A DNA stretch of 64,000 bases from NCBI GenBank assembly GCA_964437335.1, contig CAYTGL010000006.1, positions 1-64,000 of the forward strand. The letters run 5' to 3'. Both the position numbers and the translations under genes were made by a program. The DNA comes from JAITWN01 sp964437335 (lineage in GTDB: Bacteria > Pseudomonadota > Gammaproteobacteria > SZUA-140). Positions 48,625 through 57,482 of the stretch are shown here, one piece after another; the first letter of the stretch is position 1, and the number at the start of each line of letters is the position of its first letter. The notes under the pieces are model-generated. The model did not search any database, was not told where the DNA came from, and was given only the letters and a program-made list of their open reading frames with translations.

Positions 48625-50367
48625 TTACGGCAGGCGATTGATGGCCTCGAGCGCGGCGCTGATCCGTTCCGTGCTTTCCATACGCAGGATGCGTCTCGCC
48701 TCGGGAACGAGGGCGGACAGGTCGCTGTTGGCGATGACCTGCTTGACTTCGAGCAGCGTAGCCGGATACATGCTGAACTCACGCAGCCCCATTCCCAGCA
48801 ACAGCCGGGTATAGCGCGGCTCACCCGCCATCTCGCCACACATCCCGACCGGAATCCCGGCACGGCGCCCGGCATTGATCGTCATCTGGATGAGCCGGAG
48901 TATCGCCGGATGCAGCGGGTCATACAGGTAATTGACCTCCTCGTCACGGCGATCGACGGCCAGCGTATACTGGATCAGGTCATTGGTGCCGATCGATAGA
49001 AAATCGAGGCGACGGGTAAACGTCCCTGCAGCCAGCGCAGCGGCCGGCACCTCGATCATCGCGCCAATCCGGATACCGGGATCGAAATCGACGCCGTTGC
49101 GCGCGAGCAACGCCTTCTCCTCGTCGATCAGGCGCAACACCTGCAGCAATTCGCCCTCGCTGGAGAGCATCGGGATCATCATGCGCACCGGGCCCAGTGC
49201 CGACGCCCGGAGAATCGCGCGCAGCTGCGGCGAGAACAGCGCGGGGTCCTTGAGACTCCAGCGTATCGCGCGCAGACCCATCGCGGGATTCATGCCATTA
49301 GCGCTTTCGCGGCCGTGTTTCCCCAGGCACTTGTCGGCGCCGAGATCCAGAGTGCGTATCGTGACGGGCGCGCCGCTCATCTCGAGAACGGCGCGCGTAT
49401 AAGCCTCATATTGCTCCTCCTCGTCCGGCAGTATCTCGCGGTTTATGAACAGCATCTCTGTACGAAACAACCCGACGCCGGAAGCGCCGACCCGCCTGCT
49501 TGTAGCGAAATCCTCTTCAATCTCGACATTGGCCATCAGCGTGATCGCCTGGCCGTCGCGCGTGACCGCGGGTTGCTTGCTGGTTTTGTTCAGCCCGGCA
49601 AGGTAGCGTTTCTCCTCGCGCTGGCTGTCGCGGAAGAACTCCAGCTCGGGCGCACCGGGCGCCGCGATCACGATGCCCTGCCGGGCATTGATGATGACCA
49701 TTTCGTCCTGGCGCAGAAAATTCCGCGCATGATGCACGCCGGCAATCGCCGGTATCCCCAGACTGCGGGCCAGGATTGCGGTATGCGAGTTCGCGCCGCC
49801 GTACTCCGTCACGAAGGCTGCGACGCCCTGCTGCTGCATGTGCAGCGTCTCGGCAGGAGACAGATCGTCGGCGATCAGGATCGCGCCACGCAGATTGTAG
49901 TTATGAACTTCAGTACGGAAATCGCAATGTCCCTGGAGGTTGCGCTGGATACGGTTGACGACATGGTCGATATCATCCTTGCGTGCGCGCAGATAGGCAT
50001 CGTCCAGTTCCTCGAAAACCCGCACCAGCGCGTCGCGCTGCTGTTTTAGCGCCCATTCGGCGTTGCACTGGCGGGATTCAATGATACTGATCGGCCCCTC
50101 CAGGATGACGCTGTCATCGAGCATGAGCAAATGGGTATCAATGAAGAAGGCGACTTCTTCCGGAGTATCTCCGGGGATGCGGTTGCGAATCGCCCTGACT
50201 TGCTGCTTGGCCTTGCGCAGAGCGGTCCTGAAGCGGGCGATTTCCTCGTGCAGCAGGGGTCTCGGGATCGTGTACTCAGTGACGTTGATCTCGTCACGCT
50301 TGAGGATCGCCGCCTTGCCTATGACAACGCCTCTGGATACGCTTATTCCGGTCAGTATCAGGGTCAT
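48625..50367 (-). CDS. ptsI: PTS enzyme I
   Basis: Autophosphorylates from PEP and passes phosphate to HPr. 580 residues without an added sensor domain. Phosphohistidine loop YGGANSHTAILARSLGIPA; PEP-binding barrel with ASGVGLFRTEMLFINRE and DFLSIGTNDLIQYTLAVDR; GMCGEMAGEP near the end. It closes the hprK-rapZ-IIA-HPr run, 42 nt after ptsH. No PTS membrane permease is in the window, so the chain is probably regulatory. The paralogue PtsP is at 6222-8489. Confidence 0.94.
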   Translation of the reverse strand: MTLILTGISVSRGVVIGKAAILKRDEINVTEYTIPRPLLHEEIARFRTALRKAKQQVRAIRNRIPGDTPEEVAFFIDTHLLMLDDSVILEGPISIIESRQCNAEWALKQQRDALVRVFEELDDAYLRARKDDIDHVVNRIQRNLQGHCDFRTEVHNYNLRGAILIADDLSPAETLHMQQQGVAAFVTEYGGANSHTAILARSLGIPAIAGVHHARNFLRQDEMVIINARQGIVIAAPGAPELEFFRDSQREEKRYLAGLNKTSKQPAVTRDGQAITLMANVEIEEDFATSRRVGASGVGLFRTEMLFINREILPDEEEQYEAYTRAVLEMSGAPVTIRTLDLGADKCLGKHGRESANGMNPAMGLRAIRWSLKDPALFSPQLRAILRASALGPVRMMIPMLSSEGELLQVLRLIDEEKALLARNGVDFDPGIRIGAMIEVPAAALAAGTFTRRLDFLSIGTNDLIQYTLAVDRRDEEVNYLYDPLHPAILRLIQMTINAGRRAGIPVGMCGEMAGEPRYTRLLLGMGLREFSMYPATLLEVKQVIANSDLSALVPEARRILRMESTERISAALEAINRLP

Positions 50368-50409
50368 GGGCCATAGAACTCCCCGGTCAGGCGTATGTTC
50401 CCTATTCGG

Positions 50410-50682
50410 TCAGGCGTCCTCTCCGAAGCGCCTCTGTATCAATTCCTCTATCCGGTTGACCGCCTCTTCCTCGTCGCCGCCTTCCGCGATGACTTCTATC
50501 GAAGTTCCCCGGCCGGCGGCGAGCATCATCACGCCCATGATGCTCTTGCCATTCACTTTCCTGCTCCCGCGCGCCAGAAACACCTCGGACTCGAATCCGG
50601 ACGCCAGCGTGACAAGTTTTGCCGCGGCACGCGCATGAAGACCCAGTTTGTTGACTATATAGACCTCTCTGCGAGCTGTCAT
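50410..50682 (-). CDS. ptsH: HPr/NPr phosphocarrier protein
   Basis: Phosphocarrier between enzyme I and IIA proteins, 90 residues. The active-site histidine lies in NKLGLHARAAAKLV (His15 type). The HPr kinase site is present in KSIMGVMMLAAGRG (Ser46 type), in line with the hprK gene nearby. It overlaps the IIA-Man gene by 1 nt. Either ordinary HPr or NPr is possible from sequence; the kinase site supports control by HprK. Confidence 0.93.
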   Translation of the reverse strand: MTARREVYIVNKLGLHARAAAKLVTLASGFESEVFLARGSRKVNGKSIMGVMMLAAGRGTSIEVIAEGGDEEEAVNRIEELIQRRFGEDA

Positions 50683-51086
50683 CAGTGCTCCTGATCCGCG
50701 CCACAGCGGAAAATGCCTTCCTGACCGCCGCTCAGGGCCTTCGCCGCGAGCTGCGTGATATTGAGTGCAGGATAATTCATCAGACGCACCAGCATCGGCA
50801 GATTCATGCCGGAGATCACGATGATGTGTTCATTGTCTCGTATAAGCGCCGTCGCGATGTTGCTCGGCGTCGAACCGTACATGTCGGTCAGTACAATCAC
50901 ACCGTCGCCCTGATCGATCGACCTGACTGCGTCCCTGGCCTGTACCAGCACCTTGTCAGGATCACAACCCGAAGTGACCGATATGACCGACACCGGCAGC
51001 GGGCGGCCGCCCAGCATCGAGGTTGCGGTCTCTAACAGCGACTCCCCGATCCTATTGTGGGAAATCAGGCACAGGCCGACTCTCAT
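50682..51086 (-). CDS. PTS mannose-family IIA protein
   Basis: 134 residues, stand-alone IIA domain of the mannose family. The phosphorylated histidine is in LISHNRIGESLL. VIVLTDMYGSTPSNIA and a MNLPMLVRLMNY segment complete the fold. In non-enteric proteobacteria such orphan IIA-Man proteins take part in regulatory phosphorelay rather than sugar uptake. It overlaps rapZ by 4 nt and ptsH by 1 nt. Confidence 0.9.
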   Translation of the reverse strand: MRVGLCLISHNRIGESLLETATSMLGGRPLPVSVISVTSGCDPDKVLVQARDAVRSIDQGDGVIVLTDMYGSTPSNIATALIRDNEHIIVISGMNLPMLVRLMNYPALNITQLAAKALSGGQEGIFRCGADQEH

Positions 51087-51943
51087 GCCAGCTCCCGATG
51101 ACGGATCATCACGTTGTCACGCGAGCGCCGGAAGTGAGAAGCCAGTGCCTCGACCAGGTAGACTGACCGGTGCTGGCCTCCGGTACAGCCGATCGCAATG
51201 CTGATGTAATTACGGTTCTCGGCCTCGAACGAGGGAATCCAGCGTTCGAGAAAGGTACGGATATCCTCGAACATCTGCCTGACACCCGGCTGCTGCTCGA
51301 GGAATTTGATCACTTCGGGATCGGTGCCCTTGCGCAGCCGCAATTGCGGATCCCAGTAGGGATTTGGCAGGCAGCGGATATCGAATACGAAATCAACGTC
51401 CGCCGGAATGCCATGTTTGTAGCCGAAGGACAGGAACTGCAGCGAAAGTGACGGCAGCTTGCGCTTGACGATGCGTTCCCTGACGATGCCGCGCAACTGG
51501 TGGACATTCAGGTTGCTGGTGTCGATCTGCAGATCGGCGCTGATCGAGATAGGCGACAGCAGCTTGCGTTCTTCGACGATGGCCTCGGTCAGCGAGACGC
51601 CGGAACGGGTCAGTGGGTGCTTGCGCCGGGTCTCACTGAATCGTTTGATCAGGACGGTGTCGGACGCGGTCAGGAACACGACCTCGCAGGTGATCCCCCT
51701 GCCCCTGATCCCGTCGACTATCTCGCTGAACCGGCCGAGATCACGCACCAGGTTGCGCGCGTCTATGCCGACTGCGACGTTGTCAATGTTGCGTTTCGAG
51801 GCGCTGTCGGTCATCTGCCCGGTGAACTGCGACAGCAGCCCGAGCGGCAGATTGTCGATGCAGTAGTAATCCTGGTCCTCGAGGGCCTGCAAGGCGATAC
51901 TTTTTCCGGACCCCGACAGGCCGCTGATGATCAGCAGTCTCAT
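51083..51943 (-). CDS. rapZ: RNase adapter protein RapZ
   Basis: 286 residues. Nucleotide-binding protein that in enterobacteria guides RNase E to the GlmZ small RNA and senses glucosamine-6-phosphate. The Walker A motif is ISGLSGSGKSIALQALED; the C-terminal domain contains FDIRCLPNPYW and SIAIGCTGGQHRSVYLVE. Overlaps hprK and the IIA-Man gene by 4 nt each. Confidence 0.95.
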   Translation of the reverse strand: MRLLIISGLSGSGKSIALQALEDQDYYCIDNLPLGLLSQFTGQMTDSASKRNIDNVAVGIDARNLVRDLGRFSEIVDGIRGRGITCEVVFLTASDTVLIKRFSETRRKHPLTRSGVSLTEAIVEERKLLSPISISADLQIDTSNLNVHQLRGIVRERIVKRKLPSLSLQFLSFGYKHGIPADVDFVFDIRCLPNPYWDPQLRLRKGTDPEVIKFLEQQPGVRQMFEDIRTFLERWIPSFEAENRNYISIAIGCTGGQHRSVYLVEALASHFRRSRDNVMIRHRELA

Positions 51944-52899
51944 GCGTCACCCTCAAGGATCTGCCGCTGCTGGCGCTCGATGAACACCTGGCTCGCATTA
52001 TAGCCCTTCAGCAGCAGTATATGATTGCGCACCGCCCCCTCCACGAGGACAGCAAGATTGTGGCCGGGAACCACTGGCAGCGTGATTTGCGGCACCTCGA
52101 CATCGAGTATGGTCAGGTAGCGGTGACTTCCCTCCAACCGGTCGAGCTGCGCCAGTTCCTGATCGCTCATTCGCTGCAGATCGATGATCAGCCGCAGGTT
52201 CTTGTTGAGCTTGACGACGCTGTCGCCGAACATCGCGCGGATGTTCAGCACGCCGAGCCCGCGAACCTCGAGGAAACCGATCAGCCCGGACGGGCAGCAG
52301 CCGTTCAGTTCATCCGGTGCGATGCGGCGAAATTCCGGCGAGTCATCGGCGACAAGGCGGTGATTGCGACTGATCAGCTCGAGCGCCAGCTCGCTCTTGC
52401 CGATACCGCTCTTTCCGGTCAACAGTACGCCTATACCGAGTACTTCCATAAAAACGCCATGCAGATTCATGCGTTCGGCAAGGACGTTGGACAGGTAGTG
52501 CTGAAGGTGACTGATGATCTTGTAGCCGGCAAGGTTGCTGCGGAACAACGGGATAGCACCAGCGTCCGCCATGGTGACGAAATAGTCTGCGACCTTCTCG
52601 CCGTCGCTGACGATGACGCAGGCCGTATTCCCGGAAAAGAGGCGCTCCAGGAGAACGGCGCGCGCAGCCTGGTCGAGATCGGCGAGGTAAGCCCTTTCGA
52701 CCGGCCCGATGACCTGGATCCGGCAGGGATGGACAGGATTCAGATGCCCGGCCCAGGAAACGATGGACGGATTTCGCGCGGTGCTGGCGTCCTCCGGCTC
52801 GATCTGGCGTTCCCCACCCGTGAGGCCCGCGACCCAGGACAGGTCCAGCCGCTCTGCATGGGCATCGAACAGTTCCGCCGTTGTAATACCGCTGCTCAT
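51940..52899 (-). CDS. hprK: HPr kinase/phosphorylase
   Basis: Phosphorylates and dephosphorylates a serine of HPr. 319 residues from the ATG at 52899, 4 nt after the ptsN stop. An upstream in-frame start at 52938 would lie inside ptsN. The N-terminal domain is followed by the P-loop LLTGKSGIGKSELALELISR, LVADDSPEFRRI, and the signature EVRGLGVLNIRAMFGDSVV. Both domains are intact, unlike the short forms in alphaproteobacteria. Confidence 0.94.
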   Translation of the reverse strand: MSSGITTAELFDAHAERLDLSWVAGLTGGERQIEPEDASTARNPSIVSWAGHLNPVHPCRIQVIGPVERAYLADLDQAARAVLLERLFSGNTACVIVSDGEKVADYFVTMADAGAIPLFRSNLAGYKIISHLQHYLSNVLAERMNLHGVFMEVLGIGVLLTGKSGIGKSELALELISRNHRLVADDSPEFRRIAPDELNGCCPSGLIGFLEVRGLGVLNIRAMFGDSVVKLNKNLRLIIDLQRMSDQELAQLDRLEGSHRYLTILDVEVPQITLPVVPGHNLAVLVEGAVRNHILLLKGYNASQVFIERQQRQILEGDA

Positions 52900-52903
52900 G
52901 TAG

Positions 52904-53395
52904 TTAAGCGGAGGGTCCTGCCGCCTTCTTTGCGCCACCCTGACGCCAGGATATCAGCAACTGGTAGATTTCATTGCCGGTTCGCGCGGCGTGCATCTGC
53001 TCGCAGAATTTGATATCGCTGAACATCTCGGCCAGCGTCGCGAGGATATCCAGATGTTCCCCGGTCGACTGCTCCGGAACCAGCAAGCCGCAGATCATGT
53101 CGACCGGACGGCCGTCCCCGGCGTCGAACTCGACGCCATCGGTGAGTCGCAGGAAGGCGCACACGGCATGATCGAGGCTTTTCAGCCTGCCGTGCGGTAT
53201 GGCCACGCCGTGGCCGAGGCCAGTGCTGCCGAGACGCTCTCGCTCGATGAGGCTGGTGAACACCTCGGACCGGGCGAGCGTGGAGTCACCAGCCGTCATC
53301 AACTCGCTGATCAGCTCCAGCGCTCGCTTTTTGCTGCTGACGTTGCTGCGGGTGGCGACCCGCTCGGGCCTGAACAAATTTTCCAACGCGCTCAT
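52904..53395 (-). CDS. ptsN: Nitrogen-regulatory PTS IIA protein PtsN
   Basis: 163 residues, IIA domain of the fructose family. The phosphorylated histidine is in GHGVAIPHGRLKSLDHAV. In enterobacteria it controls potassium uptake and other functions according to its phosphorylation state. It starts 41 nt after the rpoN stop, so the usual hpf gene between them is missing. Confidence 0.94.
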   Translation of the reverse strand: MSALENLFRPERVATRSNVSSKKRALELISELMTAGDSTLARSEVFTSLIERERLGSTGLGHGVAIPHGRLKSLDHAVCAFLRLTDGVEFDAGDGRPVDMICGLLVPEQSTGEHLDILATLAEMFSDIKFCEQMHAARTGNEIYQLLISWRQGGAKKAAGPSA

Positions 53396-53436
53396 TATGT
53401 AACCTGTATCGAGATAGTTTGACTTCTAGTCAGGAT

Positions 53437-54975
53437 TCAAACCAGGCGCTTCCGTTCGCTCGATGACTGTATCGACAGCGATTCACGGTATTTCGCGATG
53501 GTCCTGCGCGCGACGTTGATCCCCTGCTGCTTGAGCATCAGGGCGATCTTGCTGTCGCTGAGCGGCTTGCCCCTGTCCTCCGCGGCGACGAATTTCCTGA
53601 TCAGCGCGCGGATCGCAGTAGCCGAACACTCGCCGCCACTGTCAGTGCTGACATGGCTGGAAAAGAAATATTTCAATTCGAAGATCCCGCGCGGGGTGTG
53701 CATGAACTTCTGGGTAGTGACCCTGGAAATCGTCGATTCGTGCATGTCGACGGTCTTGGCGACGTCATGCAGCACCAGCGCCTTCATCGCCTCCTCGCCA
53801 TGTTCGAGGAATCCGCGCTGCCGCTCGACGATGCAGGTCGCAACCTTGAGCAGGGTGTCATTACGGCTCTGCAGGCTCTTGACGAACCAACGCGCTTCCT
53901 GCAACTGGTTTCTCATATAGGCATTGTCCGCGCTGTTGTCGGCGCGCTTGACCAGGCGGGCATAGCCGGCATTGATGCGCACCCGCGGCATCGCCTCGGG
54001 GTTGAGTTCGACCTTCCAGGCGTCCTTTTCCCGCGTCACGATGACATCAGGAATGATATATTCGATCTTCCTGTCGGTAATCAGGCTGCCCGGGTTCGGA
54101 TTAACCGATTGGACCAGGCTGATGACCTGCAGCAGTTCCTCCTGGGAACATTTCAGCTTGCGCATCAGCTGGGCATACTCCCGTCTGCCCAGCAGTTCGA
54201 TATGGGTATTGACGACCTCCTTCGCTTCCTCGAGCCACGGCGTCGAGGGATCGCAATACTGCAGCTGGATCAGGATGCATTCACGCAGATCGCGCGCACC
54301 GACACCGACCGGATCGAAGTGCTGTATCCTCCGCAGCACGGTCTCAACCTCTTCGATCTCGAGATCCTCCAGTTCCTTGACCAGTACCTCGCGGATCTCC
54401 TCGAGCGAGTCTCCGAGGTAACCGCGGTCGTCGATTCCATCGATGATCGACATCGCAATCACGCGATCACGGTCGCTGAAATGACTCATCTGCATCTGCC
54501 ACTCGAGGTGCTCATGCAGCGTCTCGGAGGAGCGGTTCTGATTGTCGAATTCGAAACCTTCGGAGTCCGCTGCGTGACTGAGGGGCAGCATCGGGGCGTC
54601 GTAGATATCCTCCCAGATGCTGTCGACCGGCAAATCCTCCGGGTTGCTCAGTTCCGTACGGGTGACGGCCTCCTGAAGTTCGACGACGGAATCATCAGAC
54701 TCGTAATTGACGTTCTGCAGTCCGTCCGGATCTGGCTCGACGCTCAAGGAGCCGTTTTCGATCACGCCATTCGCCGCCTCGCCGCCATCACCGTCATCGC
54801 CATCATCACCGCTGCCGCCGTCTTCCGACAGCTCGAGCATCATGTTCGAGTCGAGCGCTTCCTGGATCTCTTCACGAAGCTCCATTGTCGACAGCTGCAA
54901 CAAACGTATCGCCTGTTGCAGTTGCGGCGTCATGGTCAGATGCTGACCGAGGCGAATTTGAAGGGTTTGTTTCAT
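53437..54975 (-). CDS. rpoN: RNA polymerase sigma-54 factor RpoN
   Basis: Alternative sigma factor for -24/-12 promoters that need AAA+ activators. 512 residues: Gln-rich region I (LRLGQHLTMTPQLQQAIRLL pattern near the start), acidic region II (about 60-120), core-binding region, and the C-terminal DNA-binding part with the RpoN box ARRTIAKYRE. Between lptB and ptsN, as in other gammaproteobacteria. The 106-nt upstream gap may hold a promoter: TTACAC and TATTAA, 18 nt apart. Confidence 0.96.
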   Translation of the reverse strand: MKQTLQIRLGQHLTMTPQLQQAIRLLQLSTMELREEIQEALDSNMMLELSEDGGSGDDGDDGDGGEAANGVIENGSLSVEPDPDGLQNVNYESDDSVVELQEAVTRTELSNPEDLPVDSIWEDIYDAPMLPLSHAADSEGFEFDNQNRSSETLHEHLEWQMQMSHFSDRDRVIAMSIIDGIDDRGYLGDSLEEIREVLVKELEDLEIEEVETVLRRIQHFDPVGVGARDLRECILIQLQYCDPSTPWLEEAKEVVNTHIELLGRREYAQLMRKLKCSQEELLQVISLVQSVNPNPGSLITDRKIEYIIPDVIVTREKDAWKVELNPEAMPRVRINAGYARLVKRADNSADNAYMRNQLQEARWFVKSLQSRNDTLLKVATCIVERQRGFLEHGEEAMKALVLHDVAKTVDMHESTISRVTTQKFMHTPRGIFELKYFFSSHVSTDSGGECSATAIRALIRKFVAAEDRGKPLSDSKIALMLKQQGINVARRTIAKYRESLSIQSSSERKRLV

Positions 54976-55081
54976 CTGCGACCGGTAATGCGGCGTCGGC
55001 GACTTCCGCGTTCTGTAATTTTAATACAGTTTGAAGGCGATATAGTGTAACGCAGCCATTCCCGTGATCAACTTGTCCGGC

Positions 55082-55807
55082 CTAGAGGCGAAAATCGGCG
55101 CCCAGATACACTTCCCGCACCCGCGTGTCGGCCAGAATCTCCTCCGGCCTCCCCTCGGACAAAATCGCGCCCTCATTCATGATGTAGGCGCGCTCGCAGA
55201 TCCCAAGCGTCTCCCTGACATTGTGATCGGTGATCAGGATGCCGATGCCCTTGTCACGCAGATATCTGATTATGCGCTGAATATCCAGAACGGACAGGGG
55301 GTCGACGCCGGCGAACGGCTCGTCAAGCAGCACGAAACGCGGCTCCATCGCCAAGGTACGCGCGATCTCGACGCGCCTGCGCTCGCCCCCCGACAGGCTC
55401 ATGCCCCGGGAATCCCGCAGGTGCGCGATATGAAACTCCTCCAGAAGTTCCGCCGCCCGCTGCTCCTGTCCGGCCTTGTCCAGATCTTCCCTGGCCTGGA
55501 GCACCGCGAGCAGGTTGTCGGCCACCGTCAGCTTGCGGAACACCGACGCTTCCTGCGGCAAATAACCGATGCCCATACGCGCCCTGACGTGCATCGGATA
55601 GTTGGTGATAATACGCTCATTGAGCGTGATTGACCCCTCACCGCACGGCACCAGCCCGACAATCATGTAGAAACAGGTCGTCTTGCCCGCCCCGTTTGGA
55701 CCGAGCAATCCGACGATCTCACCCGCGACGATACGCATCGACACATCGCTGACAACCTTGCGGCCGCGGTAGCTCTTGCTGATCCTGTTGACGCCGAGCA
55801 GGTCCAT
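55082..55807 (-). CDS. lptB: LPS export ABC transporter ATPase LptB
   Basis: Powers extraction of lipopolysaccharide from the inner membrane by LptFG. From the ATG at 55807 it has 241 residues, the family norm; GTG and ATG codons at 55831 and 55822 would overlap lptA. Walker A LLGPNGAGKTTCFYMIVGLV, the extended loop YLPQEASVFRKLTVADN, signature LSGGERRRVEIARTLA, Walker B FVLLDEPFAGVDP. Four nt after lptA. Confidence 0.95.
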   Translation of the reverse strand: MDLLGVNRISKSYRGRKVVSDVSMRIVAGEIVGLLGPNGAGKTTCFYMIVGLVPCGEGSITLNERIITNYPMHVRARMGIGYLPQEASVFRKLTVADNLLAVLQAREDLDKAGQEQRAAELLEEFHIAHLRDSRGMSLSGGERRRVEIARTLAMEPRFVLLDEPFAGVDPLSVLDIQRIIRYLRDKGIGILITDHNVRETLGICERAYIMNEGAILSEGRPEEILADTRVREVYLGADFRL

Positions 55808-55811
55808 CCGA

Positions 55812-56351
55812 TCAGCGGGCATCCTGTTCACCGGCGGGCGACGCCGGATTCGCCTGTCGCGGCGGAATCACGATGCGGATCCGGCCGTCTTCGGATTCCT
55901 TCGTGGCGCTCACCACATCTTGCTCGGCGTCGTAACTGATGAAGTCGCCGGTAAACTCGACATCCTGACGCCATATATAAGCGTCGTGCTCGAGCACCAG
56001 TCGCTCGGGGTGCGCGAAGTACTGCATACGCCGGGCGTTCGCCAGCATGTCTTTGTCATCGCCTTCCAACCGCTGACGGAAGCGGGCGGGCTCGCCGAGC
56101 GCCTCGAGGCGGCTGATCTTCCTGTGCTCATCATGGTAAATATGCACGGTATCCGCTTCGAGGCGGATCGTACCCTGGCTGTAGATGACGTTGCCGCGAT
56201 AGATGCTCACGCCCTTGAGGTCGTCGATTTGCACGCTGTCTGCCTCGAGATGGATCGGCTGTTCCCTGTCACTATCAAGGGCCGCGGCGACGGGTGGGAA
56301 CGCCAGCAATGCCAAAACCAGTATCGGGGCGGCGGCACTACCAGGGTACAT
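55812..56351 (-). CDS. lptA: LPS transport periplasmic protein LptA
   Basis: Periplasmic bridge protein of the LPS export machine. Start at 56351 (MYPGSAAAPILVLALLAFPP) gives a clean signal peptide cut near AALD; the upstream ATG at 56396 would lie inside lptC. The OstA beta-jellyroll repeats show PIHLEADSVQIDDLKGVSIY and GTIRLEADTVHIY. About 179 residues. Overlaps lptC by 14 nt. Confidence 0.93.
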   Translation of the reverse strand: MYPGSAAAPILVLALLAFPPVAAALDSDREQPIHLEADSVQIDDLKGVSIYRGNVIYSQGTIRLEADTVHIYHDEHRKISRLEALGEPARFRQRLEGDDKDMLANARRMQYFAHPERLVLEHDAYIWRQDVEFTGDFISYDAEQDVVSATKESEDGRIRIVIPPRQANPASPAGEQDAR

Positions 56352-56910
56352 AGTCACCACGCACGTCGGACAGCAGATGGATGCGACGCAAATCAAACTC
56401 GACCTTCATGCCCGTCGACCAGGTGGTGCCAGCCCCCTGGACGATCCTGACCGGATCGGCGGTTGCGGCGTGCTTGTCGTCCAGCCAGATCTGAAGCTCA
56501 TCGGTGAATACCTCGAAATCCTGGTTATCGATCACGCCCGCATACTGGATATGGACCTCGCCGCTCAGTGACACTGACCGGTCGGTGTCCAGTATCAAGC
56601 CTTTTTGCGCGGATATCTCCCAGATCCTGCGATTGTCCTCAAAGAACAAAAGGCGCGGGCGCGCCAGCGTCGACTGCTCCGTATCCGGGTAATGATACAG
56701 GTTTTCGGCGAGCAGCGTGTGCTTCAGCGCCCCCTGCGCATCCATTTCGTCGAGCGTGAATACGGACAGGTAATAATCGAACTCTTCAATGACGGGAGCC
56801 TGGTATTCAATGGTTCCCAGATCCACGCGATGCAGCCACCAGCCGCTGGCAACCACAGCGGCAATCAGCAGAATATAGGTAAGCGGACGTTTGTCGGTAA
56901 ATATGCGCAT
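56338..56910 (-). CDS. lptC: LPS export protein LptC
   Basis: Bitopic inner membrane protein linking LptBFG to LptA. 190 residues, N-terminal helix (about 9-25) and an OstA-like periplasmic domain (ALKHTLLAENLYHYPDTEQS, RIWEISAQKGLI). Length and position between kdsC and lptA are standard. Confidence 0.9.
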   Translation of the reverse strand: MRIFTDKRPLTYILLIAAVVASGWWLHRVDLGTIEYQAPVIEEFDYYLSVFTLDEMDAQGALKHTLLAENLYHYPDTEQSTLARPRLLFFEDNRRIWEISAQKGLILDTDRSVSLSGEVHIQYAGVIDNQDFEVFTDELQIWLDDKHAATADPVRIVQGAGTTWSTGMKVEFDLRRIHLLSDVRGDYVPW

Positions 56911-56943
56911 TGGCGCCGCCGTGTCATCCGGGACCCGGCCTGG

Positions 56944-57477
56944 TCACGAATCGGTGGAAAGATAGCTGTCCCAACGGGATGCAAGCACGCCCCGGGCCTG
57001 CATGATCAGTTCGCAGACATCACGCGCCGCGCCGCGGCCACCGCAGCTCGGTGTGATCCAGTCGGCGTGCTTCCTGACCAGTTCGTGGGCGTCATTGACC
57101 GCTATCGCAAGTCCGGAGCGACGCAGCATCGGGAGATCGACGACATCGTCGCCGACGCAGGCGATCTCGAAAGTATCAAGCCCGGCTGTCTGCCTGAGTT
57201 GCTCGAAGGCCGGCAGCTTGTCCTGCCAGCCCTGAAACACGAGGTCGATGCCCAGCCCAGACATGCGATGGGTGACCGCGCCCGAATTGCGGCCACTGAT
57301 GATACCGATCCGCACCCCGGATTCCTGCAGCATCTTCATGCCGTGGCCATCACGCGAATTGAAGACCTTGTGTTCGCGGCCGTCGCAATCGATGAATAAC
57401 CCGCCGTCGGTCAGCACGCCGTCGACATCGAAGACGACCAGTCGTATGCGTCGCGCCTTGTCGAGGATCTCCTGCAT
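56944..57477 (-). CDS. kdsC: 3-deoxy-D-manno-octulosonate 8-phosphate phosphatase KdsC
   Basis: Releases phosphate from KDO-8-P on the way to LPS core sugar. HAD protein without cap, 177 residues: motif I VVFDVDGVLTDGGLF, motif II GIISGRNSG, motif IV CVGDDVVDLPMLRRSGLAIA. It follows kdsD by 5 nt. Confidence 0.95.
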   Translation of the reverse strand: MQEILDKARRIRLVVFDVDGVLTDGGLFIDCDGREHKVFNSRDGHGMKMLQESGVRIGIISGRNSGAVTHRMSGLGIDLVFQGWQDKLPAFEQLRQTAGLDTFEIACVGDDVVDLPMLRRSGLAIAVNDAHELVRKHADWITPSCGGRGAARDVCELIMQARGVLASRWDSYLSTDS

Positions 57478-57482
57478 GTCGA

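Noticed and set aside
53653..55050. 465-codon plus-strand open frame opposite rpoN
   Set aside because: It is a long antisense shadow due to high GC codon bias; rpoN on the other strand is certain and the translation is low-complexity Arg/Leu/Asp.
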